13,840 nucleotides of DNA from Geothermobacter sp964501815 (GTDB lineage: Bacteria; Desulfobacterota; Desulfuromonadia; Desulfuromonadales; Geothermobacteraceae): contig CAZCUR010000069.1 of NCBI GenBank assembly GCA_964501815.1, forward strand, positions 1-13,840, read 5' to 3'. This document shows positions 7,224 to 13,712 of the stretch, one piece after another. Below the pieces are notes generated by a model. That model saw nothing but the letters and a program-made list of their open reading frames with translations. It was not told the origin of the DNA and did not search any database. How positions within the stretch are numbered: the first letter of the stretch is position 1; each line of letters starts with the position of its first letter. Made by a program: the position numbers and the translations under genes.

Positions 7224-8235
7224 GAGGCACCCCGTGCAGGATCAGCATCGAGGCATCGTCGCCCCGGCGATGAAAATCGCGCAGCAGCACCGCGCTCTGC
7301 ACCAGCGGATGGTGTTCACCCAGCCCCGGGTAGGGATCGAGACTCCAGCGCGACACCACGCCATCGCTGTGCAGGTAGAGCCGGCTGCCGGATTCAAAGG
7401 GCAGTTGTTCGCAGTTGGCGGTCGGCCTCGCATGGCCGGCGATGCCCGGTTGCGACAGGATTTGCCGGCTGCTATCGGCTGTGACCAGGCGTCCGGTGAT
7501 ATTGCCAATACCGGAAAAGAGCAGGCGCCCTTTGGCATCGATTTGGACGACAGCCAGGGCTGCGCCCCGGGTGGACCTGAGCCCCTGGTGCAGCCGGTGG
7601 CAGCAGGCATCGGGGGGCAGGTCGACCGGCAACTGTTGAAACAGCTCGACCACAAGGTTGGCCACTTCGGCGGCTTGTGGACCATGGCCCAGGGCATCGA
7701 CCAGCAGGGCTGAAGTCAGCCCGTGCTGGTGCCTGATGGCAAAATGGTCGCCGCAGACGGTTTCGCCTGCTGCCGGCAGGCGCAGTCCGTCCAGGGTGGG
7801 GACCGGGCGACAGGATGGTTCGGTTGTGCCGGCGCCAAGGCCTATGCGGCTGAAGGCGACGGTGCCGCCGCCGGGGCGGCTGTAGAGATCGAACTGCTGT
7901 GACAGCCGCCGGACGGCGCCAAGTCCTGTGCCCGGCGTTCCGCCGGTGCTGTAGCCGTCTTCCAGAGCGCGGGCGATATCGCCGATGCCGGGGCCAAGAT
8001 CGCGGGCCAGCAGGTCGAGGGTGGCCGGATCCTGATCGAGGTTGAGCCGAAGCAGAATCCGCCCATGCCCGCCGGCATGGGCGATAATATTGCGCCCCAG
8101 TTCGGTGGCGACCAAGGCGACATGGCCCAGAGCTGTTTCATTGCCGGTGGCCCGGCGGGCCATGGCCACCGCCTGGCGGCGCACATCGCCGACGTCGAGT
8201 TGCTGACTGATTTCGAGGTCGATCTGATTGCGCAT
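7213..8235 (-). CDS. RsbT-like ATPase fused to RsbX/SpoIIE-type PP2C phosphatase
   Basis: A 340-aa protein combining two activities that are usually separate. The N-terminal domain (1-130) is an RsbT-like GHKL ATPase with TELGRN (E45, N49), DLGPGI (D79) and GTGLG (102-106). The C-terminal domain (about 145-335) is a PP2C/SpoIIE phosphatase with plausible metal ligands in order: GD at 162-163, D180 with GHG at 183-185, SDG at 290-292 (D291), and DD at 326-327. In Bacillus subtilis RsbX dephosphorylates RsbR and RsbS and resets the stressosome; the same task is likely here. Its start is 8 nt after the rsbT stop and its end overlaps the next gene by 11 nt. No membrane segment is seen. The ATPase part could act as a second switch kinase or as a docking module; the sequence does not decide which. 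Confidence 0.88.
   Translation of the reverse strand: MRNQIDLEISQQLDVGDVRRQAVAMARRATGNETALGHVALVATELGRNIIAHAGGHGRILLRLNLDQDPATLDLLARDLGPGIGDIARALEDGYSTGGTPGTGLGAVRRLSQQFDLYSRPGGGTVAFSRIGLGAGTTEPSCRPVPTLDGLRLPAAGETVCGDHFAIRHQHGLTSALLVDALGHGPQAAEVANLVVELFQQLPVDLPPDACCHRLHQGLRSTRGAALAVVQIDAKGRLLFSGIGNITGRLVTADSSRQILSQPGIAGHARPTANCEQLPFESGSRLYLHSDGVVSRWSLDPYPGLGEHHPLVQSAVLLRDFHRRGDDASMLILHGVPHEC
8060..8083. repeat. 10-bp perfect inverted repeat inside the ATPase-phosphatase gene
   Basis: CGCCCATGCC (8060-8069) and GGCATGGGCG (8074-8083) are perfect reverse complements with a 4-nt loop. They lie over the codons for the ATPase N-box region of the phosphatase fusion. This could stall ribosomes or be accidental, given the high-GC codons for His-Ala-Gly-Gly-His-Gly. 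Confidence 0.5.
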
Positions 8236-8243
8236 GGCCCTGC

Positions 8244-8648
8244 TCAGCTCCAGCCGATGATTTCCACCTTTGTCCCCTGGCCGGGGGCGGTTTCAATGCG
8301 AAATTCGTTCGCCAGCCGGCGGCTGGCCCCCAGGCCCAGGCCGAGCCCGCCGCCGGAGGTGTAGCCATCGGTCATGGCCTGGTCGAGGTCGGCGATGCCG
8401 GGGCCCTCGTCGACGAAGGTCATTTTCAGCCCCCGGTGACCGCCGTTGCTGACCTGGGCGAGAAGGGCGTAACCGCCGCCGCCATGCACCAGGGCGTTGC
8501 GGCCCAGTTCGCTGGCTGCGGTGACCAGCTTGGTCTGGGCCACGGGGCGAAAGCCGAGCTGCTGCAGCAGCTCGCGGCAGCGTTTGCGCAGCACCACCAG
8601 GTCGGCTTCATCGCGAATGTCGATGCGTACCGGCTCACCGGTCATCAT
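8244..8648 (-). CDS. rsbT: RsbT-type serine/threonine switch kinase of the stressosome
   Basis: A 134-aa GHKL ATPase matching the RsbT family in length (about 133 aa) and motifs: SELGRN with E47 and N51, G1 DEGPGI (80-85), and a glycine-rich lid around 99-108. In Bacillus subtilis RsbT phosphorylates RsbR and RsbS on stress and is then released to act on a downstream partner. I chose the ATG at 8648 because the family begins close to the first beta strand (VRIDIRDEADL) and because GGAAAGAG lies about 14 nt upstream. An in-frame ATG at 8675 would add nine residues, overlap rsbS by 41 nt and have no evident ribosome binding site. It follows rsbS with overlap, as in typical rsbRST operons. No RsbU or sigma-B partner is nearby. 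Confidence 0.9.
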   Translation of the reverse strand: MMTGEPVRIDIRDEADLVVLRKRCRELLQQLGFRPVAQTKLVTAASELGRNALVHGGGGYALLAQVSNGGHRGLKMTFVDEGPGIADLDQAMTDGYTSGGGLGLGLGASRRLANEFRIETAPGQGTKVEIIGWS

Positions 8649-9039
8649 CGTCTGCAGGGCTGCTCTTTCCGGCATCCAGACCGGTGCCGGTCAGGTGGGC
8701 CAGTTTGGCCATGCCCAGGTCGACATTGATGGCGGTCTCGATCCCCTCGAGGTTGAGGCCGAGTTCGACCAGGGTGATGGCCACCGCCGGCTGCATGCCC
8801 ACGACCACCGTATGGGCGCCGAGGATGCGGGCCTGGGCGGCAATGTTGCTCAGCACCCGGCCGATAAAGGAATCGACAATATCCAGGCAGCTGATATCGA
8901 TCAGCACCCCCCGGGCGCCGGTGGCGACGAGCTCCCGGCTCAGGTCGTCCTCGAGGTTGAGGGCGACCTGGTCGGCCATGTCGATCTGGATGCTGACCAG
9001 CAGGCAGCTGCCGACCTTCAGTATCGGAATGCGATCCAC
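8635..9039 (-). CDS. rsbS: RsbS-type STAS scaffold protein of the stressosome
   Basis: A 134-aa single-domain STAS protein. The start is taken as GTG at 9039 because the family begins with a sequence like MDRIPILKVGSCLLVSIQ and this falls 4 nt after the rsbR stop codon. The longer open frame upstream only overlaps rsbR. The segment LIDISCLDIVDSFIG (46-60) is the signature around the RsbT phosphorylation site; S57 corresponds to Ser59 of the Bacillus protein by motif alignment. RsbS forms the core of the stressosome with RsbR and sequesters RsbT until phosphorylated. The 3' end overlaps rsbT. Nothing unusual is seen apart from the GTG start and a weak ribosome binding site, which suggests translation coupled to rsbR. 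Confidence 0.92.
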   Translation of the reverse strand: MDRIPILKVGSCLLVSIQIDMADQVALNLEDDLSRELVATGARGVLIDISCLDIVDSFIGRVLSNIAAQARILGAHTVVVGMQPAVAITLVELGLNLEGIETAINVDLGMAKLAHLTGTGLDAGKSSPADDDDR

Positions 9040-9043
9040 GGCA

Positions 9044-9871
9044 TCACCCGCTGACGACTTTGAGCCCGCGCCGGGTGAAGGCGTACAGCAGCGCCTCGGC
9101 CAGGGATGCCTTGGTGGTGACATCCTTGAAGCCGACACCGAGGTGCACCATGGTCTGGGCAATCTGGGGCCGGATACCGCTGATCAGGCATTCCGTGCCC
9201 ATCAGCCGGGCGGCGGCGACGGTTTTGAGGATGTGCTGGGCCACCATGGTGTCGACGGTCGGCACCCCGGTGATGTCGAGAATGGCGACGGTGGACGAGG
9301 TGGCGACGATGGTTTCGAGCAGCGATTCCATGATCGACTGGGTGCGGGCCGAATCGAGAGTGCCGATAAGCGGCAGGGCGAGAATGCCGTCCCAGAGCTT
9401 GACCGTCGGTGTTGACAGTTCGAGCATCTCCTCCTGCTGCTGGCGGATGATTTTCTCCTTGGCCTGCACCAGCAGGTCGATCGCCTCCATGGCGATGCGG
9501 TCGAGGTGATCCGAAATGGTCAGGGTCAACTGCAGGACTTCGGCAGGGTCGTTGCCGAGGGTTTCACTCAGCAGGCTGAAAATCGGCTTTTTCAGCGCAA
9601 AGAAGATGCCGGCGATAGCCGTCGGCGAAAAACCCCGTTCGATGCGGTCGCGGCTGAGCTGTTCCAGGTAGGCCCGGGTCCTGGGCATCGCCTCCAGGCT
9701 GTCGGCGGCCAGGTCGGCCTCAAAGACGTCGAAAAATCCGCGGGCATCCCGTTCCATGTCGGCGACCGTCAGGCGGCCGCCAAGGTCGGCCTTCTGGCGA
9801 TCGATCCATTCCCGGGTCAGACGTTCCTTGTTGGCGCTGATGAGACCGGACAGGCGCTGAATATCTGTCAT
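9044..9871 (-). CDS. rsbR: RsbR-type stressosome sensor/scaffold (helical N-domain + STAS)
   Basis: A 275-aa co-antagonist and probable stress sensor. Residues 1-135 form an all-helical domain of the RsbRD-like kind, followed by a linker helix (about 135-155) and a STAS domain (158-275). T171 (GTLDSAR) and T205 (GVPTVDT) fall, by my count, at the same residue numbers as the two RsbT phosphorylation sites of Bacillus subtilis RsbRA (274 aa). The N-domain holds a single His (H122), so nothing suggests haem ligation as reported for Vibrio RsbR. The ATG at 9871 has a strong ribosome binding site GGGAGGT (9877-9883). This is the first gene of the six-gene minus-strand operon, with a leader of about 130 nt before it. 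What the N-domain senses cannot be read from the sequence. Confidence 0.92.
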   Translation of the reverse strand: MTDIQRLSGLISANKERLTREWIDRQKADLGGRLTVADMERDARGFFDVFEADLAADSLEAMPRTRAYLEQLSRDRIERGFSPTAIAGIFFALKKPIFSLLSETLGNDPAEVLQLTLTISDHLDRIAMEAIDLLVQAKEKIIRQQQEEMLELSTPTVKLWDGILALPLIGTLDSARTQSIMESLLETIVATSSTVAILDITGVPTVDTMVAQHILKTVAAARLMGTECLISGIRPQIAQTMVHLGVGFKDVTTKASLAEALLYAFTRRGLKVVSG

Positions 9872-10010
9872 CTTCTACCTCCCGTGAGCATTGCACACTG
9901 GCTGCCGTTGACGTTTTTGTCTTAGACCGCGTCTGTGACATGCCGTCGGCGCTGAAGGTTGGGGCCCAAAGCAGGCCGACGCACTTCGGCGGCGGGGTGT
10001 CTGTCAGAAA

Positions 10011-10039
10011 AATCTAACAGGGCAACAGGGTTTTATCAA
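10011..10039 (-). promoter_or_regulatory. candidate sigma-70 promoter of the rsbR operon
   Basis: On the minus strand a -35-like TTGATA (10034-10039, 5 of 6 to consensus) is followed after 17 nt by a -10-like TAGATT (10011-10016, 4 of 6). It would give a leader of about 130 nt before rsbR. The leader contains GC-rich segments, including GTCGGC/GCCGAC inverted matches near 9943 and 9974, so it may be structured. This is a visual match only. Confidence 0.35.
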
Positions 10040-10040
10040 A

Positions 10041-10069
10041 CAAACATTTTGTTTGGCGCGCATGCGCGC
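10041..10069. other. paired palindromes between the cyclotransferase-like gene and rsbR
   Basis: CAAACA-TTT-TGTTTG (10041-10055) is a 6-bp hairpin and is immediately followed by the perfect 14-bp palindrome GCGCGCATGCGCGC (10056-10069). Both sit downstream of the cyclotransferase-like gene and just upstream of the candidate rsbR promoter. They may form a terminator for the first or an operator for the second. There is no U-run typical of a rho-independent terminator. The remainder of 9872-10090 shows only the leader described for rsbR. Confidence 0.35.
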
Positions 10070-10090
10070 GGCGGGTCTTGACGGCTGTTT

Positions 10091-10582
10091 CTACAGATAG
10101 ATGCGCAGCTCACGTGCCGCCCGCTGCGGATCCGGGTCGGGCATGGCCGGCACGGCGCGGATGGCGGCGATGTAGTCGGCGGGCAGGCGGTTTTCCTCGG
10201 CGCCGCGCACCACGTGTTCAACGTACCAGGGGTAGGGGCGCAGGTCGGGGGCGATGTTGGTGCCGAGGTAGATCAGCGCCTCGACCCTTTCCCCGTCGAC
10301 CCTTGTCACCTTCAGCCGGGCGTCGCGGTATTCGACGCCGGTCCCCTCGTGGCGGTCGAGAATCGGTTTGTCCGCCGGATCGATACGGTAGAGAACGCCC
10401 CACAGCCGTTCGTGGTCGTCTGCGGGGCAGGCGTCGCATTTGGCGGAGCCGTCCCTGGTGCTGGCGACCCGGAAGGCGAGCCGGTGCCCGGGCAGTTGGG
10501 CGACGCCGATGCGCCGGGCGGAGGGAATCCGCTGCCGCAGACGCGCAAGAGCCATGTTGGAGCCGTAGGCAAAGTAGTACAT
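10091..10582 (-). CDS. gamma-glutamylcyclotransferase-like (AIG2/GGCT fold) protein
   Basis: A 163-aa protein starting MYYFAYGSNM. The YGSN motif (6-9) is the hallmark of the gamma-glutamylcyclotransferase fold, and Glu79 in HEGTGVEYRD fits the catalytic glutamate position. Family enzymes convert gamma-glutamyl amines or dipeptides to 5-oxoproline plus the free amine; the true substrate here is unknown. C49 and C52 in KCDACPADDHERLWGV lie in the loop between the first strand pair and the WGVLY strand, where homologues also vary. It starts 41 nt after the thioesterase stop in the same direction and may be read from the same transcript. The ribosome binding site is weak (GGAG about 16 nt upstream). 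It is cytoplasmic, with no signal sequence. Confidence 0.8.
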   Translation of the reverse strand: MYYFAYGSNMALARLRQRIPSARRIGVAQLPGHRLAFRVASTRDGSAKCDACPADDHERLWGVLYRIDPADKPILDRHEGTGVEYRDARLKVTRVDGERVEALIYLGTNIAPDLRPYPWYVEHVVRGAEENRLPADYIAAIRAVPAMPDPDPQRAARELRIYL

Positions 10583-10623
10583 GCCTGACAGTCTAGCTCC
10601 AAGGGGGCGGGCTGTAAAAGGGT

Positions 10624-11013
10624 TCAGTCGTTCGAGGTCAGCAGCAGGCGGAAATCGTCCGGCAGTGCGGCCGGTTTGCCTGCCCGCTGGTCAAAACAGA
10701 CCATGACGGTTTCGGCTTCGGCGAATTGCAGGCCGCTGCCGTTGTGCAGACGGTAGCCAAGAGTAAAACTGGTGCGCCCGACATGGGTCGGTTCGATGTC
10801 GATGACCAGGCGGTCGGTCAGGCTGATCGGCTTGAGGTAGCGGCACCGGGCTTCGGCCACCAGAAAGAGCAGCCCCTTGTGCATCAGTTCAGTGAAGCGG
10901 TCCTGGTACAGCCGGACCCGGGCGGTCTCCAGCAGGCTGAAGACGGTGGCATTGTTGACGTGTCCGTAGGCGTCGAGGTCGGAAAAGCGCAGGTCGATGT
11001 CGATGCTCGGCAT
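10624..11013 (-). CDS. YbgC/4HBT-family acyl-CoA thioesterase
   Basis: A 129-aa single hotdog-fold protein. The signature FSDLDAYGHVNNATVFSLLE begins at residue 10; D14 and the GHVNN turn correspond to the catalytic Asp and CoA-binding region of 4-hydroxybenzoyl-CoA thioesterase and YbgC-like enzymes. The expected reaction is hydrolysis of acyl-CoA to free acid and CoA in the cytoplasm. It starts 13 nt after the stop of the MerR regulator, so the two are almost certainly co-transcribed. Together with the divergent oxidoreductase and etfB this places it in acyl-CoA metabolism, perhaps as an overflow valve. Substrate chain length cannot be told from the sequence. Confidence 0.85.
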   Translation of the reverse strand: MPSIDIDLRFSDLDAYGHVNNATVFSLLETARVRLYQDRFTELMHKGLLFLVAEARCRYLKPISLTDRLVIDIEPTHVGRTSFTLGYRLHNGSGLQFAEAETVMVCFDQRAGKPAALPDDFRLLLTSND

Positions 11014-11026
11014 GATATTGGTCCGT

Positions 11027-11434
11027 CTAGCGCACGGGTTCGGTTTCGCCGTTGAGGATGTCGAGAATCCGTTGCCGGTAGGCGACGATTTCCTGGCGCA
11101 GCGACGAAAGGTTGGCGATCTTCTGGTCGATGGTGCCGATATGGCGATCCAGAATTTCCAGCAGTGTCGGAGTGATGCGGGTGAAGTCCTGGTTGCTGGT
11201 GTCGAAGTTGTCGGCCAGCTCCTGCATCTCCTTCAGGGTGATGCCCATCTCCTTGAGCTTGAGAATGAACTTCAGGCGCAGCACGTCAGACTTCTGATAG
11301 GTGCGGGTGCCGCCGCCTGAGCGTTCGGATTTGCCCATCAGGCCGATTTCTTCGTAATAGCGGATGGTGCGCGTGGTGATGCCGAGCCTGCGGGCCAGCT
11401 CGCCGATCTGGATCGGATACTCGATTTTGTCCAT
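11027..11434 (-). CDS. MerR-family transcriptional regulator (non-metal type)
   Basis: A 135-aa regulator. The winged helix-turn-helix IGELARRLGITTRTIRYYEEIGL occupies about residues 10-32, followed by the MerR wing (RTYQKSDVLRLKFI) and a dimerisation helix rich in leucine (about 85-130). There is no cysteine in the protein, so metal sensing of the MerR/CueR type is unlikely. It most resembles the group that includes LiuR-like regulators of branched-chain amino acid and fatty acid degradation, a resemblance judged by eye. It is divergent from the membrane Fe-S oxidoreductase and co-directional with the thioesterase. A candidate operator lies 10 nt upstream of its own start codon, consistent with autoregulation. 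Confidence 0.9.
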   Translation of the reverse strand: MDKIEYPIQIGELARRLGITTRTIRYYEEIGLMGKSERSGGGTRTYQKSDVLRLKFILKLKEMGITLKEMQELADNFDTSNQDFTRITPTLLEILDRHIGTIDQKIANLSSLRQEIVAYRQRILDILNGETEPVR

Positions 11435-11443
11435 TTTTATGCG

Positions 11444-11459
11444 TTGACCTTTACGTTAA
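11444..11459 (+). promoter_or_regulatory. candidate MerR operator, site A (merR side)
   Basis: TTGACCTTTACGTTAA, matching site B at 14 of 16 positions in the same orientation. It lies 10-25 nt upstream of the MerR start codon, so binding would block transcription or early elongation of the regulator gene. The pattern is close to a palindrome around ACGT. From memory it resembles the motif described for LiuR-type MerR regulators in Proteobacteria. Confidence 0.6.
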
Positions 11460-11481
11460 GTTGTGTTTCTAGGTACCAGCC

Positions 11482-11524
11482 CCGGCCTGTTTGTGTCAAG
11501 AGATAAGGTGAGAAAACAGGCTGG
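11482..11524. repeat. 11-bp inverted repeat in the divergent intergenic region
   Basis: CCGGCCTGTTT (11482-11492) and AAACAGGCTGG (11514-11524) pair at 10 of 11 positions plus one G-T, with a 21-nt loop. It lies midway between the two candidate MerR operators. It may be a further operator or a structured leader; no function can be assigned. TTGACA on the minus strand at 11494-11499, inside its loop, could be the -35 box of the merR promoter, though no good -10 box follows. Confidence 0.4.
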
Positions 11525-11546
11525 TTCGCCCTGATCAAATCCAAAT

Positions 11547-11575
11547 TTAACAACAAGGTAAAAAGCCGTTATATT
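11547..11575 (+). promoter_or_regulatory. candidate sigma-70 promoter of the oxidoreductase-etf operon
   Basis: TTAACA (11547-11552, 5 of 6 to consensus), a 17-nt spacer and TATATT (11570-11575, 5 of 6) form the best promoter-like match in the gap. Operator site B (11581-11596) would then cover the transcription start, which is a repressor arrangement. An alternative is TTGACC (11581-11586)-18 nt-TATGTT (11605-11610), which would place site B inside a MerR-style spacer and suggest activation. The sequence alone does not choose between them. Confidence 0.45.
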
Positions 11576-11580
11576 TTTGC

Positions 11581-11596
11581 TTGACCTTAACGTAAA
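11581..11596 (+). promoter_or_regulatory. candidate MerR operator, site B (oxidoreductase side)
   Basis: TTGACCTTAACGTAAA, a near-copy of site A (14 of 16 positions). It is 122 nt upstream of the chosen start of the membrane oxidoreductase and just after or within its candidate promoter. The presence of one copy at each end of a divergent intergenic region, next to a MerR gene, is the main support. Confidence 0.6.
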
Positions 11597-11701
11597 CAGG
11601 ATGCTATGTTCCCGGCGAACCGCCTGTGTGCGAGTCGTCGTTGCTCTTTGTCCCCGATGAGGTATCTTGGGGCAAAACGGATGCGGCCGCGCTCGACGGC
11701 C

Positions 11702-11709
11702 AGGAAAGG
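11702..11709 (+). promoter_or_regulatory. ribosome binding site fixing the oxidoreductase start
   Basis: AGGAAAGG lies 9 nt before the ATG at 11719. The in-frame ATG at 11710 directly abuts this box and is therefore unlikely, and the GTG at 11626 lacks a clear ribosome binding site and would add 31 non-membrane residues in front of the first helix. Confidence 0.65.
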
Positions 11710-11718
11710 ATGCGACTG

Positions 11719-13698
11719 ATGGAGCTGACCAGGGAAATCTACTGGAATGTCGGACATGGGGTGCTGATCCCCATGTATCTGCTGGTCGCCGCCGCTTTGG
11801 GCGTGCTGGTTTGGGGCGTGCGCAAGCGGCTGGCCATCTACAGGCAGGGGCGCGCCCTTGACCGGACCGATCGGCGCGATGAACGCCTCGCCGGGGTGGT
11901 GCGCGATGTCCTGCTGCAGGTGCGCGTGCTGCGCGTTCCGGGGGCGGGCACGGCCCACGGCCTGTTCTTTTTCGGCTTTGTGCTGCTGACCATCGGCACG
12001 ACCCTGGTTTTTTTGCAGGCGGATATCCTGCAGCCGCTCTTCGGTGTCCGTTTCCTGACCGGCTGGTTCTACCTGCTCTTTTCCGTCGTTCTTGATATCG
12101 CCGGCCTGGTTGGTCTGGTCATGCTGGTCGGCCTGGCCGTGCGCCGCTACCTGGCGCGGCCCGAGGGCCTGCCCAACGTTGGGGACAACGCCCTGATGCT
12201 TGGCCTGCTGCTGGCGATTTTTATCACCGGCTTTCTGGTCGAAGGGGCGCGCATGGCGGCGACCGAACTGGGGACCGACCTGTCCTGGTGGTCGCCGATC
12301 GGTCTGGCCTGCGCCCAGCTTTTCGCCGGTCTGGGCGAAGCGGGGCAGCGCAGTGCGCATACGGCCCTGTGGTGGCTGCATTTCGCCCTGGTGCTCGGCT
12401 TTTTCGTCGCCATCCCCTTTACCCGTTTTCGGCATCTGCTGCTGACCCCGGCCAATGTCTTTTTCCGCGACCTGGGACCCAAGGGCAAGTTGACAACGCT
12501 CGATCTCGAGGATGAAGAGGCTGAGAGTTTCGGCGTCGGCAAGATTGAGGAACTGACCTGGAAGGATCTGTTCGACGCCGATGCCTGCACCTACTGCAAG
12601 CGCTGTCAGGACCGTTGCCCGGCCTGGACCACCGACAAGCCGCTCTCTCCCATGCAGGTGGTCAACCAGATCGGTGATTTGAGCCGCAAGCCGGACAGGG
12701 GCGAAGAGGAGCTGATTGACACCGTCAGTCGGGATGTCCTCTGGAGCTGCACCACCTGCCGCGCCTGTCAGGAGATTTGTCCGGCGACCATCGAGCATGT
12801 CGGCAAGATTGTCGACATGCGCCGCAACCTGGTGCTGATGCAGGGGGAATTCCCTGGCGAAGAGGTACAGAAAGCGGTTGAGCAGACCGAGGTCAACGGC
12901 AATCCGCTCGGCATGGCGCCGGCAACCCGGGCCGATTGGGCCGAAGGGCTCAATGTCGCTGATTTCAGCAAGGGGGAGGAGGCGGACATCCTCTATTTCG
13001 TCGGCTGCTACGCCTCCTTTGACAAGCGCAACCAGAAGATTGCCCGGGATTTCATCCGTCTGCTCGATGCCGCCGGGGTGAAGGTCGGCATTCTCGGCAA
13101 GGAGGAGAAGTGCTGCGGCGAGCCGGTGCGCAAGCTCGGCAACGAATACCTCTATCAGATGCTGGCGGTTGAGAATATCGAGCAGATCAAGGCCACCGGG
13201 GTGAAGCAGATCGTGACCGCCTGTCCGCACTGCTTCAACACTCTGGCCAAGGACTATACCGACCTCGGCCTCGAATTGCCGGTCAGGCACGCCAACGTCT
13301 TTCTGGCGGAGCTTGTGGCAGAAGGCAAGCTGACCTTCCGGGCCGAGGCGATCGACTGTACCTATCACGATTCCTGTTACCTGGGGCGCTACAACGACCT
13401 GTACGACGCCCCGCGTCAGTTGCTGGCCGCCGCCGGCGCCCGTATCGCAGAGATGAACAGAAACCGGGACGAAAGCTACTGTTGTGGCGCCGGCGGCGGT
13501 CGCATCCTTGCCGAGGAGAAACTGGGAGAACGCATCAACCAGAAAAGGGTGCGCATGGCGGCCGAAACCGGTGCGGGCACCCTGGTCTCCAGCTGCCCCT
13601 TCTGCATGACCATGTTCGAGGACGGCATCAAGGGCGCCGAGCTCGAAGAGAGCCTGAAGCCGAAGGACCTGATCGAGCTGCTGGCGGAGAGAGTTTGA
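11719..13698 (+). CDS. membrane Fe-S oxidoreductase, EtfAB:menaquinone oxidoreductase-like (cytochrome b / 2x[4Fe-4S] / 2x CCG)
   Basis: A 659-aa fusion. The N-terminal 240 residues hold about five to six hydrophobic helices (about 14-34, 78-100, 112-142, 158-176, 192-206, 216-234) of the NarI-like cytochrome b type, with His13, His80, His214, His221 and His239 as candidate haem ligands. Two [4Fe-4S] motifs follow: C290/293/296/300 and C344/347/350/354. Two complete CCG domains of the HdrB/HdrD type end the protein: C430, C465-C466, C502, C505; and C553, C588-C589, C626, C629. This is the DUF224-type arrangement of the EtfAB:menaquinone oxidoreductase described in Syntrophus. It would pass electrons from reduced EtfAB to the quinone pool at the cytoplasmic membrane. 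Its direct neighbour downstream is etfB, which supports that role strongly. Confidence 0.9.
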   Translation: MELTREIYWNVGHGVLIPMYLLVAAALGVLVWGVRKRLAIYRQGRALDRTDRRDERLAGVVRDVLLQVRVLRVPGAGTAHGLFFFGFVLLTIGTTLVFLQADILQPLFGVRFLTGWFYLLFSVVLDIAGLVGLVMLVGLAVRRYLARPEGLPNVGDNALMLGLLLAIFITGFLVEGARMAATELGTDLSWWSPIGLACAQLFAGLGEAGQRSAHTALWWLHFALVLGFFVAIPFTRFRHLLLTPANVFFRDLGPKGKLTTLDLEDEEAESFGVGKIEELTWKDLFDADACTYCKRCQDRCPAWTTDKPLSPMQVVNQIGDLSRKPDRGEEELIDTVSRDVLWSCTTCRACQEICPATIEHVGKIVDMRRNLVLMQGEFPGEEVQKAVEQTEVNGNPLGMAPATRADWAEGLNVADFSKGEEADILYFVGCYASFDKRNQKIARDFIRLLDAAGVKVGILGKEEKCCGEPVRKLGNEYLYQMLAVENIEQIKATGVKQIVTACPHCFNTLAKDYTDLGLELPVRHANVFLAELVAEGKLTFRAEAIDCTYHDSCYLGRYNDLYDAPRQLLAAAGARIAEMNRNRDESYCCGAGGGRILAEEKLGERINQKRVRMAAETGAGTLVSSCPFCMTMFEDGIKGAELEESLKPKDLIELLAERV

Positions 13699-13712
13699 AA
13701 ACAAAGCGGTGA

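Noticed and set aside
9040..9162. Upstream extension of rsbS to an earlier start
   Set aside because: The added residues lie in rsbR coding sequence and are Pro/Arg/Ser-rich; the RsbS family starts at the GTG at 9039.
9044..9871. Haem-binding globin-like RsbR as in Vibrio
   Set aside because: Only one His is present in the N-domain (H122) and it is close to the linker; the helical pattern fits an RsbRD-like domain better.
11626..11718. GTG start giving a 690-aa oxidoreductase
   Set aside because: The extra 31 residues lack a ribosome binding site and begin close to the candidate promoter; AGGAAAGG supports ATG 11719.
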